Both the position numbers and the translations under genes were made by a program. Positions 1-8,289 of a DNA stretch of 64,000 nt are shown here, piece by piece. Where the stretch lies: positions 62,001 to 126,000 of the forward strand of contig NZ_JARGES010000018.1 in the NCBI RefSeq assembly GCF_029210365.1, given 5' to 3'. This stretch comes from Mesorhizobium sp. YIM 152430 (GTDB lineage Bacteria; Pseudomonadota; Alphaproteobacteria; Rhizobiales; Rhizobiaceae). Numbering within the stretch: the stretch's first letter is position 1; every line of letters starts with the position of its first letter. The notes below the pieces were generated by a model. That model was not told the origin of the DNA. It saw only the letters and a program-made list of their open reading frames with translations, and searched no databases.

Positions 1-278
1 TGCCCCCCCGTCGCCAGTCGCCCTTCAGGCAGGAAGGCGACGGCGGTGACGTTGCCCTCATGAACGCGCATGATCCTCGCGGCGGCCGCGGTTTGCGTCG
101 ACCACAAGATGGATCGGGTGTCGAACGAGCCCGACAGCACCTGCGAGCCGCTTTCGGAAACCGCCAATGCCCCGACCGGTCCTCCGTGCCCGCGCAGATC
201 TTCGGCGTGAGCCGCCGCGCTGGTGACGGAAGAAACGAAGGCGGCAAAAGCGGCGCGGCGCAGGAAGCGACTGAACAT
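1..278 (-). CDS. WD40-repeat exported protein (N-terminal part only)
   Basis: The reading frame starts at the ATG at 278 on the minus strand and runs off the left edge, giving about 92 residues. It opens with an Arg-containing, Ala-rich signal peptide (MFSRFLRRAAFAAFVSS) ending near an A-H-A-E cleavage site. WD40-type repeats follow: a GH-type dipeptide region (LRGHGGPVGALAV), a SGSFD-type turn, an LW doublet, and a second repeat beginning HEGNVTAVAF. It is predicted to be a periplasmic beta-propeller. In rhizobia such genes next to fdhD can be WD40/cytochrome c fusions, but the C-terminal part is outside the window, so that is inference. It is divergent from fdhD. Confidence 0.75.
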   Translation of the reverse strand, partial: MFSRFLRRAAFAAFVSSVTSAAAHAEDLRGHGGPVGALAVSESGSQVLSGSFDTRSILWSTQTAAAARIMRVHEGNVTAVAFLPEGRLATGG

Positions 279-446
279 TGCGAACCATCCTCTCGGCACA
301 AGGGTTCTCAGAACCTATGGCGGCTGACGGGGGCCGGCAATGCCGCCGTGCCGCGGGCCGTGCCGTCAGGGTGGACAACGAGACGGCGCTATTGCACTCT
401 CGCCGGCCACGCGAAAGGCAACCGCATTCTGATGGTGACGTGACCC

Positions 447-1319
447 ATGGCGGCCGACTACATCATAGGTCCGAACGTAGAAAACCCGCGATTGACCCGG
501 TCCGTCACCGGTGTCGACCATACGGGCGCGACGTCGGTGCTTTCTGTCGTCGAGGAGCGTCCGCTCACCATCTTCCTGAACTCACAGGAGATCGTCACGG
601 CGATGACGATCGGCGATTATCCGGAATATCTGGCGCTCGGCTTCCTGCGCAACCAGGGGATGCTGGGGCCTGCCGAAACCGTTACCGGCGTCGAATACGA
701 TGAGGATCTCGAGGTCGTCATCGTGCGTACCGAAAGCCGCACGACCTATGAAGAGAAGGTCAAGAAGAAGACCCGCACCAGCGGCTGCGCCGTGGGCACC
801 GTGTTCGGCGACATGATGGAGGGGCTGGAGGGGTTGACCCTTCCGCCGACGCCGCTGCGCACCTCGTGGCTCTACGCGCTGGCGCACAAGATCAACACCA
901 CGCCGAGCCTCTATCTCGAAGCGGGCGCGATCCACGGCACGGTGCTGTGCAAGGAAGACCAACCGCTGGTCTACATGGAAGATGTCGGCCGTCACAACGC
1001 GGTCGACAAGATTGCTGGCTGGATGCTGTTTGAAAAAGCGGACGCCCAGGACAAGATCCTCTACACCACCGGACGGCTCACCTCGGAGATGGTGATCAAG
1101 ACTGCCATGATGGGCATCCCGGTGCTCGCCTCGCGTTCCGGTTTCACGGCCTGGGGGGTGGAGATCGCGCGTCAGGTGGGGCTGACGCTGATCGGCAGGA
1201 TGCGCGGCAAGCGCTTTGTCTGCCTTTCGGGCGAGGAACGCCTGATCTGGGATGCCGATCCCGAGGCCGTGCCCGAAGACGAGAAGAAGCACCGCCGCAA
1301 GGGTGCGTTGATTGACTAG
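447..1319 (+). CDS. fdhD: Formate dehydrogenase accessory sulfurtransferase FdhD
   Basis: A 290-residue protein of the FdhD family, which passes sulfur from a cysteine desulfurase to the bis-MGD cofactor before it is inserted into formate dehydrogenase. Visible family motifs are VGRHNAVDK (about residues 180-188), TTGRLTSEMVIK, and the SRSG turn that follows. The sulfur-carrying loop reads TSGCAVG with one cysteine (Cys114), where E. coli FdhD has a CxxC pair. It heads a cofactor run in which mobA starts inside its last codons, with an 8-bp overlap. The position in front of mobA/moeA and upstream of the dehydrogenase subunits agrees with the assignment. Confidence 0.95.
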   Translation: MAADYIIGPNVENPRLTRSVTGVDHTGATSVLSVVEERPLTIFLNSQEIVTAMTIGDYPEYLALGFLRNQGMLGPAETVTGVEYDEDLEVVIVRTESRTTYEEKVKKKTRTSGCAVGTVFGDMMEGLEGLTLPPTPLRTSWLYALAHKINTTPSLYLEAGAIHGTVLCKEDQPLVYMEDVGRHNAVDKIAGWMLFEKADAQDKILYTTGRLTSEMVIKTAMMGIPVLASRSGFTAWGVEIARQVGLTLIGRMRGKRFVCLSGEERLIWDADPEAVPEDEKKHRRKGALID

Positions 1320-1935
1320 AATTCCGGGCGTCATACTGGCGGGAGGCAAGGCCACCCGCATGGGCGGCGGCGACAAGGGCTTGCTGCCACTGGGCGATGC
1401 GACGCTGCTCGACAGTGTGATCGGACGGCTCGGCCCGCAATGTTCGGAACTGGCGATCAACGCCAACGGCGATCCGGCGCGCTTCGCCCGGTTCGGACTT
1501 CCGGTGCTGGCCGATCCGATGGCTGATTTTCCAGGACCGCTCGCCGGCGTCCTCGCCGGTCTCGACTGGGCGGCGCAAACAGGGGCTGAAGCGATCGTGA
1601 CTGCTGCCGCCGACACGCCCTTCCTTCCCGGCGATCTCGTGGCGCGCCTAACGGCGGAGGCGGCAGAGAAGGGCGTGCCGATCGCGCTCGCCGCCTCGGC
1701 CGACGAGGCAGGCGTGCAACGTCGCCATCCTACATTCGGCCTGTGGCCGACGGGGCTGCGCGAGGACCTGCGCGCCGCGCTTTCGGGCGGCCTGCGCAAG
1801 ATCGTGCTGTGGACCGACCGGCACGGCGCGGCGACCGTTCCGTTCCCGGCAGCTTCTTTCGACCCCTTCTTCAACGTCAACACGCCGGAAGACATGGCGC
1901 GCGCTGAAAGGCTTCTGGCCAGAGGCATGGCATGA
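1312..1935 (+). CDS. mobA: Molybdenum cofactor guanylyltransferase MobA
   Basis: A 207-residue nucleotidyltransferase that adds GMP to molybdopterin to form the guanine dinucleotide cofactor used by DMSO-reductase-family enzymes such as formate dehydrogenase. The N-terminus carries the GTP-binding loop LAGGKATRMGGGDKG (residues 9-23). The metal-binding AADTPFLP motif is near residue 103, and the protein ends with an FNVNTPEDMARAE segment typical of MobA. The start is a TTG at 1312 that overlaps the fdhD stop; no in-frame ATG precedes the GTP loop. Its TGA overlaps the ATG of the mobB remnant (ATGA), so the run is translationally coupled. Confidence 0.94.
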   Translation: MTRIPGVILAGGKATRMGGGDKGLLPLGDATLLDSVIGRLGPQCSELAINANGDPARFARFGLPVLADPMADFPGPLAGVLAGLDWAAQTGAEAIVTAAADTPFLPGDLVARLTAEAAEKGVPIALAASADEAGVQRRHPTFGLWPTGLREDLRAALSGGLRKIVLWTDRHGAATVPFPAASFDPFFNVNTPEDMARAERLLARGMA

Positions 1936-2045
1936 GGCTCTACGGTGTGGTCGGCTGGAAGAACGACGGATTGCAGATGCCGCTCTTCGACCTGAACGAC
2001 ACGGCCGGGATTGCCGAACTCATACTGCGCGAGATTGGCCCGTGA
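1932..2045 (+). pseudogene. mobB: mobB remnant with an in-frame internal deletion
   Basis: A 37-codon frame that joins the two ends of a MobB protein. Residues 1-11 (MRLYGVVGWKN) match the first beta strand of MobB just before its Walker A loop. Residues 12-37 (from DGLQMPLFDLND to ILREIGP) match the usual MobB C-terminus. The GTP-binding loop and the whole core, roughly 125 residues in a normal MobB of about 165, are missing. The start still overlaps the mobA stop (ATGA) and the stop overlaps the moeA GTG start (GTGA), so the frame may persist only to keep translational coupling to moeA. GTP binding is impossible without the P-loop. Identification rests on my recollection of MobB sequences. 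Confidence 0.7.
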
Positions 2046-3328
2046 CCGAGAAGGGGCACCCGCTGGCGCCACCGCGCCTGAAGAACGACTGCTTCGCCCT
2101 GCCGCCAGGCGTCGACTGGACGCCGGTGGACACCGCGCTCGGCCGGCTGCGCGCCAACCTTTCCCCCGTCGTCGGCATCGATGAGGAAATGGCCGTCGTC
2201 GACGCGCTTGGCCGCATCCTGGCGCGGGAGGCGGTTGCGCGTCGCTCAAACCCGCCCGCACCGAACTCGGCTGTCGACGGATACGGTTTTGCCCACGCCG
2301 CCACCGGCGAAGGTCCACAGACGCTGCCGCTGGTCGAAGGCCGCGCGGCCGCCGGCGCGCCCTTTCCGGGCTGCGTCCCCGAGGGAAGGGCAATCCGCAT
2401 CCTGACCGGAGCAATTCTGCCGGAAGGCGTCGACACCATCGTGCTTGAGGAGGATACGGCCAGCGACGGGCCCCACATTGCCTTTCAGGGGCCGATCAAG
2501 CCGCGCTCGAACACCCGCATGGCCGGCGAGGATGTGGCCGCGGGCGATGTCGCGCTGCCGGCCGGGCATCGCCTGCGCCCTGCGGATCTTGCGCTCTTGT
2601 CGGCGGTCGGGGTTGGGAGGGTTTCGGTTTTCCGCCCGTTGCGCATGGGTGTGCTTTCCACCGGCGACGAGATCGCACCCGATGCCGGCGAGACCATGCT
2701 GGAAACCGACCGCATCTACGACGCCAACCGGCCGATGCTTTTGGCTATGGCGCGGCGGTGGAACCATGTGCCCGTGGATCTTGGCCATGTCGGCGACGAC
2801 CGTGCTGCCCTCGTCGCCCGTCTCGACCGGAGTGCTGCGGAAGCGGACGTGATCTTCATCTCCGGCGGAGCGTCGGCGGGGGACGAGGACCATGTTTCGG
2901 CGCTGCTGCGGGAGGCAGGGACGATGCAGAACTGGCGCATCGCCGTCAAGCCGGGCCGTCCGCTGGCGCTCGGCCTGTGGCAAGGGGTTCCGGTCTTCGG
3001 CCTGCCGGGCAATCCGGTCGCCGCTTTCGTCTGTGCGCTGATTTTCGGGCGTCCCGCCTTGTCGGTTCTGGCCGGCGGCGTGTGGGAGGAACCGGCCGGA
3101 TTCACCGTTCCCGCCGCTTTCGAGAAGAACAAGCGGGCGGGGCGGCGCGAATATCTGCGGGCGCGCCTGACGAGGGAAGGCCATGCCGAAGTCTTCCGGT
3201 CCGAAGGGTCGGGGCGAATCAGCGGGCTTTCCTGGGCCACCGGACTTGTCGAGATCGAAGACGGCGCGCGCCGGATCGTGCCGGGCGACCCGGTCCGCTT
3301 CCTCCCCTACGGCTCGTTCGGGCTCTAG
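2042..3328 (+). CDS. moeA: Molybdopterin molybdenumtransferase MoeA
   Basis: A 428-residue MoeA, which inserts molybdate into adenylylated molybdopterin. Family signatures are PNSAVDGYG (about residues 74-82), the central SGGASAGDEDH substrate loop (about 278-288), the KPGRP segment and LPGNPVAAFV. The C-terminal domain IV is present, so length and layout are normal. The start is a GTG at 2042 inside the stop of the mobB remnant. It is the last gene of the fdhD-mobA-mobB-moeA run, and the next gene lies about 170 bp downstream. Together with mobA it would serve the formate dehydrogenase encoded at 10.5 kb. Confidence 0.95.
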   Translation: MTEKGHPLAPPRLKNDCFALPPGVDWTPVDTALGRLRANLSPVVGIDEEMAVVDALGRILAREAVARRSNPPAPNSAVDGYGFAHAATGEGPQTLPLVEGRAAAGAPFPGCVPEGRAIRILTGAILPEGVDTIVLEEDTASDGPHIAFQGPIKPRSNTRMAGEDVAAGDVALPAGHRLRPADLALLSAVGVGRVSVFRPLRMGVLSTGDEIAPDAGETMLETDRIYDANRPMLLAMARRWNHVPVDLGHVGDDRAALVARLDRSAAEADVIFISGGASAGDEDHVSALLREAGTMQNWRIAVKPGRPLALGLWQGVPVFGLPGNPVAAFVCALIFGRPALSVLAGGVWEEPAGFTVPAAFEKNKRAGRREYLRARLTREGHAEVFRSEGSGRISGLSWATGLVEIEDGARRIVPGDPVRFLPYGSFGL

Positions 3329-3499
3329 CGGTCCCAAGCCTGATTGCGCGCGGCCTTCACATCCGGGGCGACGACCCTTTGGCGGCCATCGTTCCACAGC
3401 GGGCAGCGGCCAACAATCTGGAGGGAGCAGGAACGGAACCTTCCTTGAACTGTTTAAGTGTCCGTAAGGCCACTGGAACCCCCGCACCCGGAGAAAATC

Positions 3500-3850
3500 A
3501 TGCACTTCAAGGCGGCTTCTTTGAAAATCGCGCTGACTGCCGCGACTGCGTTGGCGCTAGGCACTTCCGTATTCGCCCAGACGATGGTCGGCGGCCAGCA
3601 AGTCAGCGACGAGGATCTGGAGTTTGTAACCGTTCACTGCAAGACGCTGACGGGAGGTCTTGACACTGAGCAGATGGGCGCCGAGCCGGAAGAGACGGCC
3701 GACGTCCAGACTGACTCGAGTGACGACGATGAGATGGATGCCGCAGCGGACGATTCCGAAGCGGAGGATTCCGACGGCGTGTTGACCGCCGTCGACATTG
3801 ACGAGATCACGATGGAAGATTGCGAAGCGGCCGGCCTGGCAGAGATGTAA
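3500..3850 (+). CDS. Small acidic exported protein of unknown function
   Basis: The gene starts at the ATG at 3500, preceded at good spacing by GGAG (3490-3493), and encodes 116 residues. A classical signal peptide (MHFKAASLKIALTAATALALG...) ends near VFAQ. The mature part is strongly acidic, with long Asp/Glu-rich stretches (for instance SSDDDEMD), and holds two cysteines, one in VTVHCKTL and one in MEDCEAAG, which could form a disulfide in the periplasm. I do not recognise a named family. It sits alone between moeA and the convergent polyferredoxin gene, so a link to formate dehydrogenase is possible but unproven. The acidic mature domain might bind cations. Confidence 0.7.
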   Translation: MHFKAASLKIALTAATALALGTSVFAQTMVGGQQVSDEDLEFVTVHCKTLTGGLDTEQMGAEPEETADVQTDSSDDDEMDAAADDSEAEDSDGVLTAVDIDEITMEDCEAAGLAEM

Positions 3851-3866
3851 GGCGCGGGGCTGGCGC

Positions 3867-5900
3867 TCACTGCTTGTAGGGTTGCCGTTCCGCGGCAGAG
3901 TAGTCGGCGGCGGTGCGCACCCGGCGCGCCGGCAGGTCTTCATGCGGGTCGAATTCTGCGTTCATGACGGCTTCGACGCGGCAGTCCTCGCACATGGTGA
4001 GCACGGTTCGGCGCTGTTCTCCTTCCTCGCCGCTGAACATCCAGTGGCCAGCCAGCCTTTCCTGCACGCGCTCGATGCTCGACCGTGTCCCGAACGGTTT
4101 CTCGCAGACCGTGCAATGGAACGGCTGCTCCTCCTTGAGAGTCCGCCTGGGCGCTTCCCAGGCGGGAAAATTGATCTGCGCGACGAGCGTGATCGCATCT
4201 TCCGGACAGGTTGCCGCGCAGATTCCGCACTGGACGCAGGCGCTTTCCGTGAAACGCAGCATCGGTTGATCGGGATTGTCCGAAAGCGCGTTCGTCGGAC
4301 AGGCTCCGGCGCAGGCGAGGCAAAGCGTGCAAGCCTGCGCGTCCAGAACGACCGTGCCGAACGGCGCGCCTGCCTGAAGCTCGATACGTGTCGCCGGTTC
4401 CGGTGCGGTGCGGTTCAGTTCGATCATCGCGGTGGTCAGGAGACCGCGCTTGTCCTCCGGCGGCAGAAAGGACGACCGCTCCCTCGGCGCAGCGGCAGGC
4501 GCAACGGCGTAAAGGCGTTCTTCCAGAACGTCCGGGTCGTCCGTCTCGATCAGTTCGAATGCGGACGGGTCACGGCCCATCGCCGATAACGCCCCGTGCA
4601 TCAGCGCAAGCGTCTCCTGAAGCCCGGCGGTATCGTGACGCGCGCGGGCGCGGCCGAGGATGCTGAAGCCGCCAGCGCCGTAGGCGAATGCGGAAGCGGC
4701 GAGTTCAGCGCCGATCTGGGTAATCTCGTTGATCAGCAGCGGCAGAACATGGGCTGGCAGACCACGACCGAAGCGGGCGGACGCATCGATCAGGGCGCTG
4801 CCATGGTCCTCGTCGTGGAGCAGGATCACCGGCGGCCTCGTGCCACCTGCGCTGAACCATGTGCGGATCAGGCTGCGCAGGCGACGCGCGAGCGTTTCGG
4901 CCGACGGGAGCGCGTAGCTTGCCGCACCCGTGGGGCAGACGGCTGCGCACTGGCCGCAGCCCGCGCATATGGCGGGATCGATCGCGACGGAATTTCCCGC
5001 AGGCGTGATTGCGCCGGTCGGGCATAGGTCGAGGCAACGGGTGCATCCGGTGATGCGGTTGCGCGAATGGGCGCACAGATCGGCTGCAAAATTCACGAAA
5101 TGCGGCTTGTCGAACGTACCTACGAATTGCGCGGCCTGACGAACGAGGCGAAAGACGGCGATCGGGTCGCGCGGATCGGCGCGCAGATAGCCGGGGCGCA
5201 GATCGTCGGCCGGAAAGAGCGGTGCGTCGCCGGTCAGGTCAATCACGAGATCGCAGCGCGACACCGCGCCGTCGCGTCCGCTTCCTGCAACCAGGCGCTG
5301 CCGCGAGGACGGCGCGAAGGCGGCGTAGTTGTCGACGGTCACCTCGAAAGCGCCCAGATGACCCCGTGCGCTGCGCATGCGTCCCTGAAGCACGGGAAAA
5401 GTGATGCGGCGGGGTGGCGTCACATCCGCGCCCGGCGCCAGCAGTACGGTTATGTCGAGGCTTTCCGCGAGCGTCGCCGCCGCCTCCAGCGCGGCATCGT
5501 CGGTGCCGAGGATGAGCGCAACGCCTTCCGATTCCAGAGAGACGACCTCGACGGGCGGCGCTTCCTCTGCCGCTGCGGCGATGAGCGCCGCCATCTTCGG
5601 CCCGGAGCTTCCCGCCTCGCCGGACCATCCCCCCGTCTCGCGAATGTTGGCGAAGGCAAGCGGCAAGGCGAAACCAGCCTCTTCCGCGATTTCCTCGAAC
5701 AGCGCCTGCTCCTGCGTGCAGGCGACCGTGATCGGCGTGCCTTCGATCAGCGCCGTACGAAAGTTGTCGAGTTCCGAGCGGCACAATTGCGTCGCCGTCC
5801 CGGCAATCCGCCCACACTTGGCCTTTTCGAGCGCCTTGCCGTCCACCGGCATGGTCTTCTCGCAGGAGCAGGTCAGGATCAGGCGGTCGTTTTCTCGCAT
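3867..5900 (-). CDS. Multi-cluster 4Fe-4S ferredoxin of the formate dehydrogenase locus
   Basis: A 677-residue soluble protein with four ferredoxin-type cysteine clusters in two pairs. The first pair is GCTRCLDLCP and CAGCGQCAAVCP, around residues 286-330. The second is CTLCLACAGACP and CVQCGICAATCP, around residues 530-585. A C-terminal CTVCEKPF motif and a later MCEDC motif could bind zinc or another cluster. An N-terminal cysteine-rich stretch (LTCSCEKTMPVDG) precedes a domain of about 200 residues with no obvious motif. Related genes accompany fdh loci in rhizobia, so electron transfer to or from formate dehydrogenase is a fair inference. It is transcribed opposite to its neighbours and shares a divergent promoter region with the ligase-like gene. 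Confidence 0.8.
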   Translation of the reverse strand: MRENDRLILTCSCEKTMPVDGKALEKAKCGRIAGTATQLCRSELDNFRTALIEGTPITVACTQEQALFEEIAEEAGFALPLAFANIRETGGWSGEAGSSGPKMAALIAAAAEEAPPVEVVSLESEGVALILGTDDAALEAAATLAESLDITVLLAPGADVTPPRRITFPVLQGRMRSARGHLGAFEVTVDNYAAFAPSSRQRLVAGSGRDGAVSRCDLVIDLTGDAPLFPADDLRPGYLRADPRDPIAVFRLVRQAAQFVGTFDKPHFVNFAADLCAHSRNRITGCTRCLDLCPTGAITPAGNSVAIDPAICAGCGQCAAVCPTGAASYALPSAETLARRLRSLIRTWFSAGGTRPPVILLHDEDHGSALIDASARFGRGLPAHVLPLLINEITQIGAELAASAFAYGAGGFSILGRARARHDTAGLQETLALMHGALSAMGRDPSAFELIETDDPDVLEERLYAVAPAAAPRERSSFLPPEDKRGLLTTAMIELNRTAPEPATRIELQAGAPFGTVVLDAQACTLCLACAGACPTNALSDNPDQPMLRFTESACVQCGICAATCPEDAITLVAQINFPAWEAPRRTLKEEQPFHCTVCEKPFGTRSSIERVQERLAGHWMFSGEEGEQRRTVLTMCEDCRVEAVMNAEFDPHEDLPARRVRTAADYSAAERQPYKQ

Positions 5901-6005
5901 GGCTTGCGTCCTCGAAACGGGTGTGGGGCTTGAAGCCCGACGCTGGCGCGATAGTGTGGACCGCGAACCTAACCGCCCGAGAAGGCTTTGTCACTTGTGT
6001 CAATA

Positions 6006-6728
6006 ATGCTTGATAAGTCCTTGCTTACCCTGCCTCCGCCCTATTCCCAGCATCGGATCGAGGATGGCGACGTCTTGGCAGAAGCGATTCGTCGAGCGCC
6101 GGAGGAGGGCGCGGGCACGCTGCTCTGGCGCTCCGGTGGCGGCCTTCTGGCATTTGCGGTGGTGCTTGAGCCCGAGCAGAAACTCGCGGAGGCGCGGCTC
6201 GCATTCCTTGCCGGGATGGTGGCGCTGGCGGAGGCGCTGGTTGCTCATTGTCCGCCCGAGCGGGCGGTCCGGTTCGGTTGGCCCGACATCCTGCTTTACG
6301 ACCGCGCGCGGCTTGGCGGCGGGCGTTTCGCGGTTCCCGAAGGCTGCGCGGAGGACGAAACGCCGCAATGGATGGTGTACGCCGCGGAACTGATTGCCGA
6401 CCGGGATCACCTCCACGCGCCGGGAGCCTTTCCCGACAGCACCTCGCTGAAGGAGGAGGAGTTTGCCAGCCCGCCGACGATCGTGGAAAGCTTCGCCGCC
6501 TATCTGATGCTCAATTTCGACCGCTGGGCGCATCAGGAACGGCAGGCCGTGACGAGCCGCTATCTCGAGCGGCTCGATCCGCCGCTCGCCGAAGGATCGC
6601 GGGTGATCGGGCCGGACTGCGAACTTGTGGAGCGGTCGTCTTCCTTCGGCGAGCGGCGCTCCGGCCTGATCGAGGGGCTGACGCTATCGACGTGGCGCGA
6701 CCCGGTTGCAGGAAGGCCGCGCCTGTGA
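6006..6728 (+). CDS. Biotin/lipoate-protein-ligase-like protein
   Basis: About 240 residues from the ATG at 6006; an in-frame TTG at 5988 would add six. The protein resembles the biotin/lipoate ligase fold, including the segment RFGWPDILLYDRARLGGG (about residues 90-107), which aligns with the KWPND...K-GGI catalytic loop of BirA/LplA. The catalytic lysine position appears to be an arginine and the Asn of WPND is absent. A C-terminal domain of DUF4444 type follows. It is the first gene of a run that ends with DUF3306, each start overlapping or nearly touching the previous stop. Context suggests a role in formate dehydrogenase maturation; lipoylation or biotinylation activity is doubtful. Confidence 0.75.
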   Translation: MLDKSLLTLPPPYSQHRIEDGDVLAEAIRRAPEEGAGTLLWRSGGGLLAFAVVLEPEQKLAEARLAFLAGMVALAEALVAHCPPERAVRFGWPDILLYDRARLGGGRFAVPEGCAEDETPQWMVYAAELIADRDHLHAPGAFPDSTSLKEEEFASPPTIVESFAAYLMLNFDRWAHQERQAVTSRYLERLDPPLAEGSRVIGPDCELVERSSSFGERRSGLIEGLTLSTWRDPVAGRPRL

Positions 6729-7291
6729 TCATGCTGCCGCGGACCATTCGGCTCGACCCTTCCGACACGGTGGTTTTCGCCCATGCGGCCGAACCGGGCG
6801 AATGGGCCGTGACGGGAACCTTCCTTTTTGCCGATCGCGACCCCGAAAGCCTCGGCCGCAAGGAGCAGGTCGCCTTCCGGAGCGGCTTTCTGGGCATCGA
6901 CAGCTTTGGCTACTCGACCCTTGTTGCCGTCCAGAAGGCGTCGGCGGCGGAACGGGATGCGGCGACGGCGCAGCTTGCGCGGCAACTCGTGGACAAGCTC
7001 GGCGCTCCGGACGAGCGGATCGCCTGGCCGGCGGCCGAGGAGGAAATCGCCTATGCTGCGGAACTGTGTCGGGGCCACGCGGTCAACACGCTGATCGCGC
7101 TTCATCGCGCACGCGAGGAAGGCGGGGCGATCCGCGAGCGTTTCCGAACGCTCAAGCCCCGCGACGAGACTGCGTTCTCCGCCGGTTATCTGCAAGGTCA
7201 CGACAAGGCGTTCTTCATCGTCGAAAGCGAGGATGCGGAGGACGGTCACGCGGTGGACCTTCTGGCATTGCGTGGAGGCAGGAGCGGATGA
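6725..7291 (+). CDS. DUF6505-like protein of the formate dehydrogenase cassette
   Basis: About 188 residues, starting at a GTG (6725) in a GTGA overlap with the ligase-like gene; an ATG at 6731 is the alternative. The sequence begins LPRTIRLDPSDTVVF and is soluble, with no signal peptide or membrane segment. I recall it as the rhizobial family labelled DUF6505, but the name is from memory. Its stop overlaps the next start (ATGA), so the two products are probably made in step. The only functional clue is the location between a ligase-like gene and DUF6352/DUF3305/DUF3306 upstream of the dehydrogenase subunits. Confidence 0.7.
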   Translation: MIMLPRTIRLDPSDTVVFAHAAEPGEWAVTGTFLFADRDPESLGRKEQVAFRSGFLGIDSFGYSTLVAVQKASAAERDAATAQLARQLVDKLGAPDERIAWPAAEEEIAYAAELCRGHAVNTLIALHRAREEGGAIRERFRTLKPRDETAFSAGYLQGHDKAFFIVESEDAEDGHAVDLLALRGGRSG

Positions 7292-8280
7292 GGGAATATT
7301 GGGTCGCCAGCGGCCACCACCTGACCCGGTTGACGGCAGCCGGCTGGATGGCGGTGACGGACGAATTGCTGCTGGCCTGGCTGGCGCGGCCCGAGGTGCT
7401 GCCGCCGGACGACGCCTGCCCGGCCGAGCGCGGTCTCCATGCCCGGCTGATGGCCGCTCCCCGCGCGCCTGTCGCTCCAGCCGACATCGCCGCCATGGCG
7501 GACCCGGACGCGCGGGAGAACTGGACGTTCCTCATTCGCCTGCGCGACGCGCTGGTCGGGGCGGGCACGGTCGAGGGCGCCTATCTGGCGCTGGTGCGTG
7601 CGGGGGAGAAACTGCCGCTGGTGTTCTACGACCAGCTTGTCCAACTCATCTTGCGCAATGCGCTCGACGGCTGCGCGGATGTCTACGTCCTGCGCGCGGC
7701 CGAATTGTTCTTCCGGCCGCAGCGCGGCCATGTCAGCGACGGCGCGCTGATCCTCGCCGACGAGGAACTCATCGCGGAGATGGAGGCCGAGCAGCACAGT
7801 TCACCCCTGACGGCGATGTTTGCCGGCGGGCCGGGGGAACTCGACATTCTAAGGGACGACAACGCCTGGACCTACTGGAGCCGGTCGGACGCGCATGTCA
7901 TGGCGATCAATTTCGGGGGTGACGCCAAGGCAAGGGAGGGGCTGGCATTCGCAATCGCCGCGTTTGTGACGCATCTGCTGGGCCACGATGTCAGCGTGCG
8001 GCCGCTTGCCTCGGCCGAGGGGGTCGACCTGCGCTGGTTCGTCGGCCTCGACCAGGTCGGGACCGCCTTCGGCAACGCGCTCTGGCGTGGCGACGAGCCT
8101 CGGGAGACGCTGGTCGGACTGTTCGCGCTCGACTTTGCAGATCCCTCCGTGATGCTGCCGCAGGTGGCGGGACACCAGGTCTTCTTGCTGATGGGCATGG
8201 GAGCGGACATGACGATCCGGCTCAAGCCGCAGAACCTCGTCGGAGGGCTGCCGCTGGCGCAGCCCGCCCAACTGCACTAG
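7288..8280 (+). CDS. DUF6352-like protein of the formate dehydrogenase cassette
   Basis: A 330-residue soluble protein starting at the ATG at 7288, which overlaps the preceding stop. It opens REYWVASGHHLTRL, has a middle segment with many acidic and aromatic residues (RDDNAWTYWSRSDAH), and ends in LPLAQPAQLH. No catalytic motif is obvious. It matches my memory of the rhizobial DUF6352 family found in the same fdh neighbourhood. The gene is 9 bp upstream of DUF3305 and clearly belongs to the same transcription unit. A function in assembling or regulating the dehydrogenase is inferred from context only. Confidence 0.7.
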   Translation: MREYWVASGHHLTRLTAAGWMAVTDELLLAWLARPEVLPPDDACPAERGLHARLMAAPRAPVAPADIAAMADPDARENWTFLIRLRDALVGAGTVEGAYLALVRAGEKLPLVFYDQLVQLILRNALDGCADVYVLRAAELFFRPQRGHVSDGALILADEELIAEMEAEQHSSPLTAMFAGGPGELDILRDDNAWTYWSRSDAHVMAINFGGDAKAREGLAFAIAAFVTHLLGHDVSVRPLASAEGVDLRWFVGLDQVGTAFGNALWRGDEPRETLVGLFALDFADPSVMLPQVAGHQVFLLMGMGADMTIRLKPQNLVGGLPLAQPAQLH

Positions 8281-8289
8281 GATGACGCC

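Noticed and set aside
582-2414. Long minus-strand frame opposite fdhD, mobA and moeA (610 codons)
   Set aside because: Composition is Arg/Pro/Ala-rich without any domain, and the opposite strand encodes three clear cofactor enzymes. It is a GC-driven shadow.
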